From positions 62,047,257 through 62,111,256 of the forward strand of contig NC_060060.1 of the NCBI RefSeq assembly GCF_020283565.1: a stretch of DNA of 64,000 nucleotides. The letters are read 5' to 3'. A program made the position numbers and the translations under genes. The DNA comes from Trifolium pratense (Eukaryota; Streptophyta; Magnoliopsida; Fabales; Fabaceae). Below the pieces are notes generated by a model, which saw only the letters and a list, made by a program, of their open reading frames with translations, did no database searches and was not told the DNA's origin. Each line of letters begins with the position of its first letter. Position 1 is the stretch's first letter. Of this stretch, positions 47,942 to 60,517 are shown piece after piece.

Positions 47942-49957
47942 TGTAACACTCAAACCCATTATTTATATATTTCTACCTTTAGTAAAATCTTTTTCAAAAT
48001 ACGCAACGGAAAGTCACATTTAATTTATTGAATATCGGTTCGAGTATTACACTCCTCTACCAAAATAATACTAATGTAGTTAATTAGTAAAAATACTTGT
48101 TTATACAAATGTTAAATCAACTAATGTATTTATTAGCTATACAAAACAACCTAGATAAGGAGACTCTATATACATATAAAACCCCTTTTCCCGTGTCACA
48201 ATCAGAGCAGAGCTTCACCGACGACTCGACATCGAATACCACAAAACCTGTAAATCTGGACCCCCAACGGCCCAGCACATAACACATAAAAGAGAGTTAG
48301 ATAACATACTCAAAATATACAAGTGTAAGTAAAGGGTACTTAAACACTTCTTCATAAAACATGCATAATCATACATTATACATATACATCACTATCATTC
48401 ATGCATATTCATATATCATGCATATACTTCATTTATCACCTAATCAATCATTCACAAAATACATCAAACATATAGTTTCACGTCGTCTCGGACAATACCA
48501 AAACATCAACAAATACATTGTTCAGATTATGGTCATGACGGACCCTGCGTTGTTCATTTTATAGTCATGACGGACTCTTCTCCTCACATACGGATCAACA
48601 ATCAACATTTACCAAGTATGTGTCAAACATCATTTATTATAAAATGCACACATAATCCCTAATGCAATCTAATGCTTCACATTCATGTTATGTCCTCTAG
48701 ACACCTCTAATGCATGTGGTACCATCGTCTTTATCAGAGTATCTCACCTCTGATATCCTTCTTTATCAAACAAATATAGTTCGATATCCTTCTTTATTGG
48801 ACAAGCCAATATCCCTAAATATTCATGATGCATGTACTCAAAACTCATGAATATATTCATCAACAATTATGGCATATAGCCCATCAACAATAACGTGGAA
48901 CACTATCCAACGTTCGTCTTTATTAAGATAATCAATACCTTAATATCCGTCTTTATTAGAATAACATAATTCTAATATCCTTCTTTATTAAGTTGATTAA
49001 CACCTTAATATACTTCATTTATACTTCATACATAATTAACAATCAATTAACGATTAGCAATGAGCATTATAAGCATCAACATGCATCAACAATCATGTAA
49101 GAATAAGACACTGATTTGAAAATACATGCAAAGGAAGACAGCAGCTGAAAATTTGTGAAATCTGCAACATTTTCGCCTGAGGCGAAACATTTTCGCCTGG
49201 GGCGAAATAACCTCACTGACACATTTTCTACACAAAAACGCCCAAAAATCCCATTTTTCATGTTATAAACCCCAAATAAGTTTATATTCAAGTGCAACAA
49301 ACATATCTAAACACAAAAGGACGGTTCATTTCTCAGATCTACATCATAAACATCGAAAAAGTAAAGATTGAACACTTTTTCATCAAAACTCTCAAGAACA
49401 CAAAGTTCTTGAGTTTAATCTTTCATAAACTCGTTTTTAACCATTATTTTCGTTCATTAACCATGTTAAAAGCATGTTAAACATATTAAGAACCTTAGAA
49501 ACGATTTCCATCAAGAAAATCCATTCCAAACTAAAACGAAAATGGGGTGGAGGAAGTTCGGGTGAGGAGAAATCGACATTCTCCCCTTCCTCGGGTCACC
49601 CACGAATATGAAATTTACTCTCTTACCTTGGATCGACGAACTCACGAAGATTGCTCCTCGAATCCCTTCTCCAAGCTCTTGCTCTAGCTCCATGCTCTCC
49701 CTTCTCTCTTCATTCTCCCAAAAACAAGAAAAATGAACTCTTTCTCTCACTACAAGGGCTAAATAGCGCCCCCCTCTAGCTCACAAGGCCCAATGGGCCT
49801 CAAGCCCAATAGCTTGGCCCAAATCACGTTAACTCTCACTAACTCGCGCGTTAACTAAAACTCTCGATAAATAACTTAAAGTTACTATCTTACTTAAAAA
49901 CCACATCACCAAATAATTAAACACTTAAATAGTGAATAGTAAATTTGGGTCGTTACA
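47942..49957 (-). repeat. Element B 5' LTR (2,016 bp)
   Basis: Same length as the 3' LTR and nearly identical. Stem-loops at 49172-49186 and 49192-49206. Confidence 0.93.
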
Positions 49958-49962
49958 GCCAG

Positions 49963-50220
49963 CATGAGAAATTTTGCATCCAAGGCATCATCAACACGCT
50001 TCTGACAAGCGTCCCTTTGAGCCTTAGGAGCATTGGCAGCAGGTTCCTCCTCAGGGTCAGGCTGAGGTTCCTCTATAGCATACAGTTTTTTCTCGTGCAT
50101 GAGGACTATCCTCAAGTTACGATGCCAATCGAGAAAATTTGTCCCAGACAATTTCTCTTTGTCAAGAATGCTTCGCATAATACTGTTTGATGAGTTGTTG
50201 TTTGTCATGGTGATCTGCAT
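49963..50220 (-). pseudogene. Element D gag, N-terminal part
   Basis: Begins MQITMTNNNSSNSIMRSILD (ATG 50220, or the better copia-like MTNNN at 50208) and continues with LSGTNFLDWHRNLRIVL and a Glu/Pro-rich loop to DALDAKFLMLA, where element B cuts it. The other side of gag resumes at 42782. Residues past the junction come from the LTR of B and are not Gag. Confidence 0.85.
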
Positions 50221-50853
50221 TATAAGAAAGTGAAGATATAAGTATTAAATAATTTTAAGTCATATTTAATTAGGCCTTTAATTAAACATGCGCCTCCCAC
50301 TATTTTACTCAAAACAAATGACCCTCGACATTTGATTCGGAAAATCCCGTTGGAAGATTTTCTAGTGGGAATGAGATCCATATTTTACTATGTTCTAAGT
50401 CAGCGTTGGACTGATTACACAAAACATAGTTATTTTAGGTAGGAAACTCCTTTCCAATTGTATCTCATACAACTCTCATATCCTTTCCGTTGGGTGAATA
50501 ACATTTATTCTATTCCATCATATGGAGTAACCCAACACTTGCTTTTAAAATCATATAATCATATTATATTTCTTTTAGTTAAGTTAGACCCAATGAATAG
50601 CAATCGGGTAAACTGGTTACCTCACCGCAACTTATCAATATAGACAATGCACTTTACGTTGGCAAAACCTACTTTGATCGATATTGATCTTGAAGGGTGC
50701 TATTCTTTGGAAAGCATAAAACTTAATATAGATTCTTTTGAGGGTTTTTATTTAATTAGATCTCACCTCACCACGGCTTACATACAATAACGTCACTCCA
50801 ATCATAACATGCATCAACAAACATAATATAATCAAATGACATGGTTATGGCCC
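50221..50853 (-). other. Element D untranslated leader, gag side
   Basis: Non-coding DNA between gag start and the insertion of element C; the other half is at 61561-62342. No signals recognised. Confidence 0.6.
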
Positions 50854-51776
50854 TGTTATCCCATATTTTAGCTCGAGCTAAAATATGTTTTTTATCTCTA
50901 ATTCCAAAGACATTCATTATTAAGAAGCTTGTTAAATGACTTTAAATAGTATCAGGCTTTAAATGTCTTCAAGAACAAGAGAGTTTGACTCTCTTATCTT
51001 TTCATTTAATGAAGGTTAAGGGTAATGTCTTTAAGAATAAGAGAGTTTTGATGGAAAGTATTCTGTTTTTTGTCTAATGTGAAGTTTACAAGATATGAAG
51101 AAATGCTGCCTTTCGAGTAGAAGGTTAGTTCGATTGAAGTTAACAAATCGAAATACTCAGAAATTGTGGACTTAGAGTATTTTCCATCCTTCAAATGTGA
51201 TTCGACTTCGACAGTTACAACGGTTCAAGGCCTTGGTTCATTTCAAATGCAAAGGGACGCGTGGCAGAAGACTATTAGTTCAACGTTAAAGTAGCAGTTA
51301 CTTAGTTTTTCTATAAATAGGAGTTTGTAAAGTCGAAATAGGGGTCACAATTCACTTACAGAAATTCTCAAACACTCAAAGTACCCATGTTAAAGCGAGA
51401 AACGAGTTACTCGAGAAAGATGTATGAATCAGTGAACCATTCTTATTTCTTTGTAACTTTTACATTCTAAATGCAATTCTATTTTTTATAAGTCTTTACT
51501 TTCAAAGTATTTACAAATTCTGCATTTAATGGGTTCTCTCATTCGAGTGAACTTTCCCTTTTATTCGCATTCACTATATGTTTCACATTTGTGTTTCATA
51601 AACTACCTTTTCATAGAACAAACACATTGTTTTTCTGCAAACTAAGGATGTCTTTAATGATGAATATTCAAACCTCTTTTAACATAATGCATGAACAATT
51701 GTCCCGAGATTTACTAGTTGATCTCTCAAGTAATTAATATAAACTAGCGGTTGTTTACCAAAAATCAGTGTAAAAA
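50854..51776 (+). repeat. Element C 5' LTR (923 bp)
   Basis: Starts tgttatcccatattttagct. Matches 60634-61555 almost base for base. The last bases (taaaaa) have lost the terminal ca that is kept in the other copy (taaaca). A TATA-like tctataaatagg lies near 51310. A leading perfect palindrome attttagctcgagctaaaat is at 50864-50883. Confidence 0.92.
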
Positions 51777-51779
51777 AAT

Positions 51780-51796
51780 TGGCACGCCCAATGGGA
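51780..51796 (+). other. Element C primer binding site
   Basis: tggcacgcccaatggga follows the LTR by three bases. It differs from the initiator Met type and from element 2; tRNA not identified. Confidence 0.6.
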
Positions 51797-51901
51797 CTGG
51801 TTGTTTTGTGCAGTTTATATTCTTAAAAGAAGTTTGTTTTCTAAGAATCCTTTTCGAATACTAAAGCAATTAGTATTCAAAGTTATATGTTTTGATTTTG
51901 T

Positions 51902-54900
51902 ATGCATTTGAGGAGTGGTAAATCGCTGCCAAATTTAACTAGTGTTAAATCTCGATCAAAGATGGTTCGACCACCAATTAATAATCAAAACAACAATAAC
52001 AATGTCCAAAATCCTGAGGGACAGCCAACACAAGCGTCCAATAGTAACGCTACAATCATGGCCCAAAGCTCTGGAACATCTGGTTCGAGCGTGCCCTCAG
52101 TGAGTTTTGGGAATATAGGGGTAACAATCCCTTCGACAGGTTCGACCTTATCTGGGTCAATAACTTCGTCAGTATCACACAATGTGGGAAATAGTCAATC
52201 TGGTTCTGATGATGTAAGGAGTCCAATTCGATCCTTTGCGCTGAACGAATCAGGGTTAGGCATGTCAGCATCTTTGATGGTAGGCTTACATAATTCTAAT
52301 CCTAATCCTGAAGGGACTAACATGTTTTCTCCATCAGCATCTGTTGCGAGAAATGGGGCCAGAGATATTGCCCAACAGAATTTGACGAACGTAACCATGA
52401 TGTCCTTTCGACAACAAATGGATGAAAGCAACCATGAAATGGTTAATACTCTGACTTCGCAACTAGGAACGATTCTAAATCCTTTAATCAATAATAAAAA
52501 TAACAATTATTAGTTGCTAGCCCATCAGATAGGGCGAATTGCAGATTTCTTTGGCACCCCTGCAATGCCTAACCAAAACCTTCAACCCATTCGAAACCAA
52601 GCGCATGTTCAGAATTAGGGTTTCCCCATTAATGATGAAGTTCCTAATAATCGAGTGCCACAAGTGGTGCAAGAGGAACCACCAGTCCAAGTGGTGAACC
52701 AGGTTCAAGACCCTGGGGTAGTTTTGGATAATAGAATTCAAAATGCTGACGAAGTAGTTAGAAATGTGCAAAGAAATAATTTTGCACAACAAGACAATTT
52801 GGCAAATCTAGTCGAAACGATATTAACCCAAAATGGTTTTAATGTTGGCTTGCACAGGCCTAACTTCGTTTCCCCTTTGTCTGAGTACGTACTACAGACT
52901 GAATTGCCAAGGGGATGGAAGATCCCCAAATTCACAAAGTTTGCTGGGGATACAACTGAATCAACAGTGGAGCATGTTGCAAGATTTTTTTGCTGAAGCA
53001 GGAAATTTGGCAGATAATGAAAATTTAAGACTAAAATATTTCCCAAATTCCCTTACAAAAAATGCTTTCACTTGGTTCACAACACTTCCCCCTCGTTCGA
53101 TTCATCATTGGGCTCAACTAGAAAGGGTTTTCCATGAACAATTTTACATGGGCCAATCTAAGATTAGTTTGAAGGAATTGGCCAGTGTTAGGAGGAAAAC
53201 ACCGGAGTCTATAGATGATTATTTGAATCGATTTAGGCTACTCAAGGCTAGATGTTTTACCCAAGTGCCTGAACATGAGTTAGTCGAAATGGCTGCTGGA
53301 GGCCTAGACTATTCGATTCGAAAGAAATTAGATACACAACATCTAAGGGATATGGCGCAGTTGGCAGATAGAGTGAGACAGGTTGAACGCCTTAAGGCTG
53401 AAAAGGCTAGATCATCAAAGTTTCAAAAGAGGGAGAAAATTGCCTATGTTGAAACAATAGATGACGAAGAGGAATATGTAGTAAATTATGAGGACATAGA
53501 GGATAATGAAATTAATGTGGCCGAATTAAAACCTGGCCCTCCCTATGTTTGTAAATTGCTAAAACCTTCGAATGGAAAAAATCCTGTCGAACCTAAAAAT
53601 GACAAATTTGTTGCTAAGACATATTCATTTGACATAACTAAATGTGATGAAATATTTGATTTATTGGTTACTGATGGCCAAATTGTTGTCTCAAAGGGGT
53701 TAAAAGTGCCTCCTTTAGAACAACAAAAGAAAAGAGGTTTTTGCAAATTTCATAATTTTTTGGGTCATAAAACCTCACAATGTGTTCTTTTCAGGGATCT
53801 TGTTCAAAAGGCTTTGAAAGATGGAAGGCTGAAGTTTGGAGAAAAATCCAAACAACAGATGAAAATTGATGAAGATCCATTATAAATATTAGATGCTTCC
53901 TATGTAGAACCGGTCGAATGCTTGATGATCGAAGCCATGGATTTATCTGGTGGTGCACAATTAGTTTCTATTCCAGAGAATGAGTACTATGAAAAGATGA
54001 AAGTAGTATATCCTGGGCTGAAGAGGAACTGATCGATTTTCTACAGAGGTGTAAACTTAACAAATCTGAAGTTATGCTCTGCCCAAGGTGCAGCGCAGTA
54101 TTCGATAAGAAGGCTACTGAGGGCCTCAATAAGTTTATACCATTTAGGAGAAACAAAGAGAATTGGCCAAAATCAAGGCCAGTGAAAAGACAAAACGTGG
54201 CGCATGCTACACCAATATATCAAAGGTTAGGCAACCCAAATACTTTTGTGCCATCCAATAATTCACCAATGAACAAATGGGTTCATGGTCATGCATCAAA
54301 CCCTGTTAGAAATTCTGTTGACAAGGGAAGTTCGAGTAAGAGCCATTCGAGTCAATCTGTCAATTCGAAGAAGTATGCTTACAGAAACAACTACATGGGA
54401 AAGAATCCCATGACAAGAACACAATGGCGCAGGCATCAGCGCCAACAGAAACTCTCACTTCAGGAGGCTCAGAAGACAGAGGACAACAAAGGAAAACAGG
54501 TGGTCGAAGCGACCAGAAGGCCTCTAAAGGAAAGATTGTCTCAACCATTGGCTGATCGAAAGGTTGATGACAAACTCGAAGAGGAGAACATGGAGGATGA
54601 GGATCTTCTCGATTCAGATCCTGAGTTTGATGTGCTGGTGAATGTAGTTTCCATTCTGCCTGCTGAGTAAGACGTGTGGTCAGAAGGAACTGAAGGGGAA
54701 GATGAGTTCGATGAAAGTGAATTGGCTTTACACAAGCCAATGTGTTATTATGTTATGAACAATGGCTTCTTGGAAGAGCAAATGGCCAATTTTGAGAGGC
54801 CAACGGAGGGAATGAAGAATCATTTGAAACCCCTCTTTATTCAGGCCAAAGTAAACAATGTGGGGATCAACAAAGTGTGGATTGATGGAGGGGCAACAGT

Positions 54901-55426
54901 AAATCTGATGCCAGAGTTCATGATTACCAAGATTGGTAAGTTTTCCCCTGACCTGAACCCTCACAACATCGTTCTTTCGAATTACGAAGGTGAGATTGGT
55001 TTCTCACTAGGGGCAATTCAAGTCGATGTAGCAGTTGGCAGCACTGTTAGGCCAACTTTGTTTTTGGTTGTGGCATCAAAGGCCAATTACAATCTGCTTC
55101 TAGGAAGGGAGTGGATACATGGTGTAGGAGCAGTGCCTTCGACTCTCCATCAGAGGGTAAGTATTTGGAGAGAAGATGGTGTGGTAGAAAATATCGAGGC
55201 CGATCAAAGCTATTTTAGGGCTGAGACACACCATATAACCAAACACTCATTCGATAAGAAATTGGCGAACATCTCGCCATGTACTGAACAGGGATATGCC
55301 TATGCCCCTGCTGATAATGTCTACCATTCTGTCAAATTAGATCCAACTCATGGGTTTATTTGGGAGAGAGAGGAGATAGATGATGGTCCATATGAGGATG
55401 AAGGCAAAATCCGCCCAACTGGGTGA
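51902..55426 (+). pseudogene. Element C gag and protease segment
   Basis: Starts ATG 51902 (MHLRSGKSLPNL). Asn/Ser-rich N-terminus, then nonsense TAG at 52511 and 52616, the Gag core (KIPKFTKFAGDTTESTVEH, WFTTLPPRSIHHWAQL, ESIDDYLNRFRLLKARC), a frameshift at a T-run 52985-52991, and a Tat-type zinc motif CKFHNFLGHKTSQC (about 53740). TAA at 53882 and a frameshift near 54010 follow. Then CPRCSAVFDK, an Arg/Lys-rich linker, a stop at 54668, and protease WIDGGATVNLMP (about 54880) with LLLGREWIH. The frame ends at 55424, where the reading shifts to the RT frame. Confidence 0.85.
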
Positions 55427-58400
55427 GACCTTGAGGAAGACCACAATGACTAAGCCCAATGCTTGGGCCAAGATTTCGGCTTATATGGCCGAAAACAAAA
55501 TAAACATCGCTTTGGAAGCCACCATGTTGCAAGAAAATATGGCTGTCGAAGCCAATAATTGTGAAAATGGCAAAATATTGCCAACAATCCAAAAATTGGA
55601 TTGCATCTATGATGAAGAACCATTAGGATTTGAGAAAGATCCTTCTAATTCTAGTCAAAAGATGCAAGCCCAAGACCCTTTGGAAGAAATAGATATTGGA
55701 GATGGCTCGATCAAAAGGCCAACATACATAAGTGCCAATATCCCAAAGGACTTGCGTGATAAACTGGTCGAACTCCTTAAAGAGTTTAAAGACTGTTATG
55801 CTTGGGATTACAATGAAATGCCGGGTTTAAACAGAAATTTGGTCGAACACAGATTACTTATTCGACCAGATAAGAAACCAGTTAAACAATCACCAAGAAG
55901 ATTTGCACCAAAAATCCTATCTAAAATCAAGGAGGAGATCGAAAGGCTGCTGAGAAGCAAATTCATCAGGACTGCCAGGTACGTAGAATGGTTAGCAAAT
56001 ATAGTTCCTGTCATTAAGAAAAATGGTTCCCTTAGGATATGTATAGATTTTAGGGACTTAAATAATGCTACCTCCAAAGATGAATATTCCATGCCTGTGG
56101 CAGAAATGCTGATAGATTCAGCAGCAGGCTTCGAATATCTTAGTATGTTAGATGGATATTCTGGATACAATCAAATTTTCATTGCTGAGGAAGATGTGGC
56201 AAAAACAGCTTTTCGATGCCCAGGGGCCTTAGGTACTTATGAATGGGTCGTGATGCCTTTTGGATTGAAAAATGCTGGAGCCACATACCAAAGAGCAATA
56301 AACTCAATTTTCCATGATTTTATAGATACTTTTATGCAAGTATATATTGATGATATTATTGTTAAGTCATCATCACAAAATGATCATTTGGTTTGTCTAA
56401 GAAAGTCATTCGAGAGAATGAGGAAATATGGATTAAAAATGAATCCATTGAAATGTGCTTTTTGTGTACATGCAGGAGATTTCCTTGGATTTGTGGTGCA
56501 TAAAAAAGGCATTGAGATAAACCAAAATAAGACAAAGGCTATTTTGGAGACTAAGCCTCCAACAAACAAAAAGCAACTTCAATCCCTGTTGGGAAAAATC
56601 AACTTTCTGAGGAGATTCATTTTGAATCTAAGTGGTAAAGCTCAAGCTTTTTCACCATTGCTTCGACTCAAGAAAGAAGATATTTTCACTTGGGCGCAGG
56701 ATCAGCAAGAAGCATTCGATGAAATCAAGAAATACTTGTCTAATCCTCCAACTCTTATGCCTCCAATTAGAAATAAGTTTATGAAGTTGTATATTTCAGC
56801 ATCTAATACAACATTAGGTAGCATGTTAACCCAAGAGGACGACAATGGCGAAGAAAAAGCCATATATTATTTAAGTAGAGTCCTTAATGATGTTGAAACT
56901 AGATACAGCAGTATCGAAATGCTTTGTCTTTGTTTATATTTTTCCTGTATGAAATTGAAGCATTATATAAAGCCTATTGATGTTTATGTTTATTCTCATT
57001 ATGATGTTATTAAACATATGTTGTTAAAACCAATTCTGCATAGTCGAATTGGAAGATGGGCTTTGGCTCTTTCTGAATATTCACTTTCATACAAACCCCT
57101 GAAGGCCATTAAAGGCCAAATAGTGGCTGACTTTATTGTTGATCATTCAGCAATCGAATCACCTCAGAACTATATCGCTTTAGAGCCATGGACCTTGTAC
57201 TTTGATGGATCTAAACATCAACATGGTACAGGAATTGGTATCTTAATAATTTCCCCATTAAAAATTCCTACTAAGTTTAAATATAAGATTAATGGTATTT
57301 GTTCGAATAATGAGGCTGAATATGAGGCCTTGATAGAAGGTTTGGAAATACTGTTAAGCTTGGGGGCAAAAGATATTAAAATAAAAGGTGATTCAGAGTT
57401 AGTTTTGAAACAATTGACAAAAGAGTACAAATGTTGTTGGTGTTTTGATTGGCTACATTTTGCAAAACCCAACCAGCCAGATGCTGGACTGAGGTGTTGT
57501 AGCATTATAGTACAACATCCTGATGCTCTGTTTTTCGTGCAGAATTTTTATTTCAAATCTGAGTCAAGATTTGCTTCAATTATATATTCAGGCACGTGCG
57601 TCTGGGCAAAACGAGCCTTGCTCAGCAAGTTTTATTGAAGTCGACTGAAGAAATGTTATTTAAAACAAAAATATAATTATATTATATTTTTGGCGTTTTT
57701 TTTTGTTTGGTACAACATGAAACAAACAAATTATATTTTTGAAATTAATTTAGGGTTGGGCCGCAATTCCTACAGCTGTATATGTCTGAAGACCTAACTT
57801 GGACATCAAGACAATTGAAGACTATAAATATGTGAAGCCTCAAGCCTTTACAACTCATGTATTCTAAACCGTGTTGTTTACAAAGTGTGAGTTTTTAAGG
57901 TTTAGAGTTTGTGTCTTTTGTCAGCCTTTCTTGTGTCAATTTGATGCAAGTTTAGGACTGTGTTTTGGTTGTTAATTGTAAGCTACTCCTAAGCTTTGAA
58001 GCACGGAGTTAGTGTGTGTGATTCACTCAAGAGCTTTTAAGCAAGAGTGTGGTCTAGTTTCTAGGAGAGTGTCTCCATCTTGATTATTATTATTGACAGC
58101 AACATGGTACGTGTTGTTAGAGGGAATTTGGGACGGGGTCTCATTATCTAAGAGGTTCTTAGGTAGGATTGCACGGGTAGTGTCTAGGCGAGAAGTCAAG
58201 TACCGGGTGTTGGTCGAGGGCTTTGAACTAGAGCTATTATAGTGGATTCATTCCTGGATTGGTATCCCCCAGAGTAGGTGATGTTGCATTGAACTGGGTT
58301 AACAACTATCTGTGTTATTTATTATTCTGTAATTTATTTATTTATTTACTGTGTTCTGCGACTGTCTTGCTGCAACATATGCTATAGCATCTTGTGCAGC

Positions 58401-58690
58401 ATTGTGTTCACTGCGTGCCAGATTTCAAATGTATTAAAGAACATTTGATTAGATATTTTGTCATAGCGAATACGTTGCTAAAACGTTTTGATTCGATTGA
58501 CATAGAACATGTCCCTCGAATAGAAAATCAGGAAGCAAATGACTTAGCGCAAAATGCTTCAGGATACAAAGTGTCCAAAGAAAAATTGGAACAATTAGTG
58601 GAAATTAAAGAAAAATTGATTTCTGAAGAGCCAATGCAATTGGAATTGTCAATGCCAAAACCTGGGGGGGGCACATATGTCACACAATGA
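55380..58690 (+). pseudogene. Element C reverse transcriptase and two RNases H, split by an insertion
   Basis: RT begins in the frame active at 55380: NAWAKISAYMAEN, LRICIDFRDLNNAT, YSGYNQIFIAEEDVAKTAFR, catalytic YIDD at about 56344, and the thumb and connection. First RNase H follows (ISASNTTLGSML, about 56800). The second, archaeal-type RNase H begins LYFDGSKHQHGTGIGI (57196) with NNEAEYEALIEG and GDSELVLKQL; after EYKC the reading enters the insertion at 57434 and is meaningless. It resumes at 58432 (IKEHLIRYF, HVPRIENQEANDLAQ). The TSD plus insert of 998 bp accounts for the frame change. It ends at 58690 because of the G-run at 58664-58671. Confidence 0.85.
57434..58426 (+). mobile_element. 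Solo LTR-like insertion (993 bp) in element C
   Basis: Flanked by a perfect 5-bp duplication aaatg (57429-57433 and 58427-58431). No coding sequence, no internal domain. It starts ttgttggtgtttt and ends gccagatttc, so lacks standard TG...CA ends if the duplication is placed this way. The start is shared with the fragment at 33043. The interior looks like a long copia LTR (a gactataaatatgtgaag promoter-like site near 57820). Likely left by recombination between two LTRs. Confidence 0.75.
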
Positions 58691-60044
58691 CATAAATAAT
58701 TCCGATCAAAAAATGGATCATGATATTTATGATGAATTCCAAGTTTTTGTCATTGACAATTTAGTGAATGGTGATTGGAGGAAACCAATTGTGGAATATT
58801 TGGAAAACCCAATTGGGAATGCTCCTCGAAAGATCAAATATAGGGCGTCAAATTACGTAATCATTGGTAATGAATTATTCAAAAAGACCCTTGAAGGAAT
58901 TTTATTAAAATGCCTTAGTGAAACTGAAGCATATATAGCAATCTCTGATGTTCATAGTGGAGCCCGTGGTTCTCACCAATCAGGTCATAAGATGAAGTGG
59001 CTTCTATTTCGACAAGGTATGTATTGGCCATCTATGTTAAAAGATTGCATAGATTTTGCTAAGGGATGCCAAGAATGTCAAAAACATGCAGGAATTCAAC
59101 ATGTACCTGCAAGTGAATTACATTCGATAATAAAGCCTTGGCCATTTAGAGGTTGGGCATTGGACTTAATTGGTGAAATAAAACCAGCATCATCAAAAAA
59201 TCAAAAGTACATAATAGTTGGTATTGACTATTTCACTAAATGGATCGAAGCCATACCCTTGCCCAATGTTGATCAAAAGGAAGTGATAAGTTTCATCCAA
59301 AACCACATCATTTATAGATTTGGGATTCCTGAAACTATTACAACTGATCAGGGTTCAGTGTTCACTGGTCGAAAAATGCAAGAATTTGCCAGACAAACAG
59401 GGTTTAAACTTTTGACTTTGACACCTTATTATGCACAAGCAAATGGTCAAGTAGAAGCTGCCAATAAGATTATTATTGGATTAATCAGAAAACATATTGC
59501 TCAAAAGCCAAGAAATTGGAACAAGACTTTGAATCAAGTCTTATGGGCATGTAGAAATTCCCCCAAAGAATCAACAAACTCTACTCCATTTCGATTAACA
59601 TATGGTCATGATGTTGTTTTACCTATGGAAATACATTTGCAATCTATCAGAATTCAAAGGCAAATGGAGATACCAACTGACCATTATTGGAGTATGATGA
59701 TTGATGAATTGGTTGATTTAGACGAAGAAAGGCTAAGGGCACTTGATACTTTAAGTAGACAAAAAGAAAGGGTGGCAAAGGCCTATTATAAAAAGGTTAA
59801 GTCAAAAACCTTTGATGTGGGGAATTTAGTATGGAAAGTCATTTTGCCTATGGACAAAAAAGATAGAGTTTTAGGCAAATGGTCCCCAAATTGGGAAGGA
59901 CCTTTTAAAATCATACAAGTATTTTCGAATGGTGCATATGAGATAGAAGAATTAACTTCAGAAAAGCGAACATTGAATATAAATGGTAAGTATTTGAAAA
60001 AATATAAACCAACGCTTTTAGATGTTAATATTAGCACAGAGTAG
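58677..60044 (+). pseudogene. Element C integrase
   Basis: About 455 open residues. HHCC zinc region (GARGSHQSGHKMKW, CQECQKHAG), then a core with all three catalytic positions: WALDLIGEI, TTDQGSVF and GQVEAANK. The C-terminal part has the GKWSPNWEGPFKI block typical of Ty3/gypsy integrases. The ATG at 58677 is only where the frame re-opens after a run of eight G at 58664-58671; in a working element it would be continuous with RT. This is the best preserved enzyme domain in the window. No chromodomain is seen, as expected for Tat. Confidence 0.88.
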
Positions 60045-60172
60045 AGATTCGAAATGGAAATGAAATGGCATAAGCAAAGTGAAAATTCCATAAAAGGCAA
60101 TTGTCAAGGTTACAAACCAAAATAAAAGGAAACCAGATAATTGTTTGAATGATTAAACAACATGAATAAAAT

Positions 60173-60517
60173 CTAAGGTAAACACTTGGATTTGAAATCT
60201 GCGTAGTGATCTATGATGAGGCCAACTTCGACACTTTGAATCTTTATGGCATCTTCGAGAGATTTAATTTCTTCCTTGATCACAGCAGCAGCACTGAAGT
60301 GAGAGATACCCTCCTTTGCAGCCTCTCGAATTGACTCTTGAGTGGTAGCAGCAATAGCTTCTTCAATCTTTGAGCGCTTGTTCTTTTCTTCAAGGATCTT
60401 TTGCTCTCGATTGGCAATCTCAGCTCGAAAGGATTGTATCTCTGCTTCCCACTACTCAAGTGTAGTGCAGAACATGACAGTTTTGTGAGAAACGAAGCGG
60501 TTGCCCTTTAATGCCAT
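60173..60517 (-). pseudogene. Antisense coiled-coil frame of element C
   Basis: Minus-strand frame of 115 codons from ATG 60517 (MALKGNRFVSHKTVMF) to TAG at 60173, with one in-frame TAG at 60452-60454. After that stop the sequence is heptad-rich and charged (EAEIQSFRAEIANREQKILE, KNKRSKIEEAIAATTQESI), a clear coiled coil, ending FKSKCLP. It sits between integrase and the polypurine tract and opposes gag-pol, the same relative place as the antisense gene of element 2. Likely the last exon of a Tat extra ORF. Function unknown. Confidence 0.6.

Larger units (their letters stand above)
42788..49957 (-). mobile_element. Element B: non-autonomous chromovirus derivative with dead coding region
   Basis: LTRs of exactly 2,016 bp each (42788-44803 and 47942-49957) and a perfect target duplication gccag (42783-42787 and 49958-49962), inside gag of element D. 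Primer site and polypurine tract show minus orientation. The LTRs differ at about 11 positions by eye. LTR ends and the tract before the 3' LTR match element 1, so it is Tekay-like. The 3.1-kb interior has no open frame of meaning, yet short stretches align with element 1 gag-pol DNA. Confidence 0.92.

Noticed and set aside
57434..57638. Last 68 residues of the element C frame that ends at 57638
   Set aside because: They are encoded by the solo LTR-like insertion, not by RNase H.
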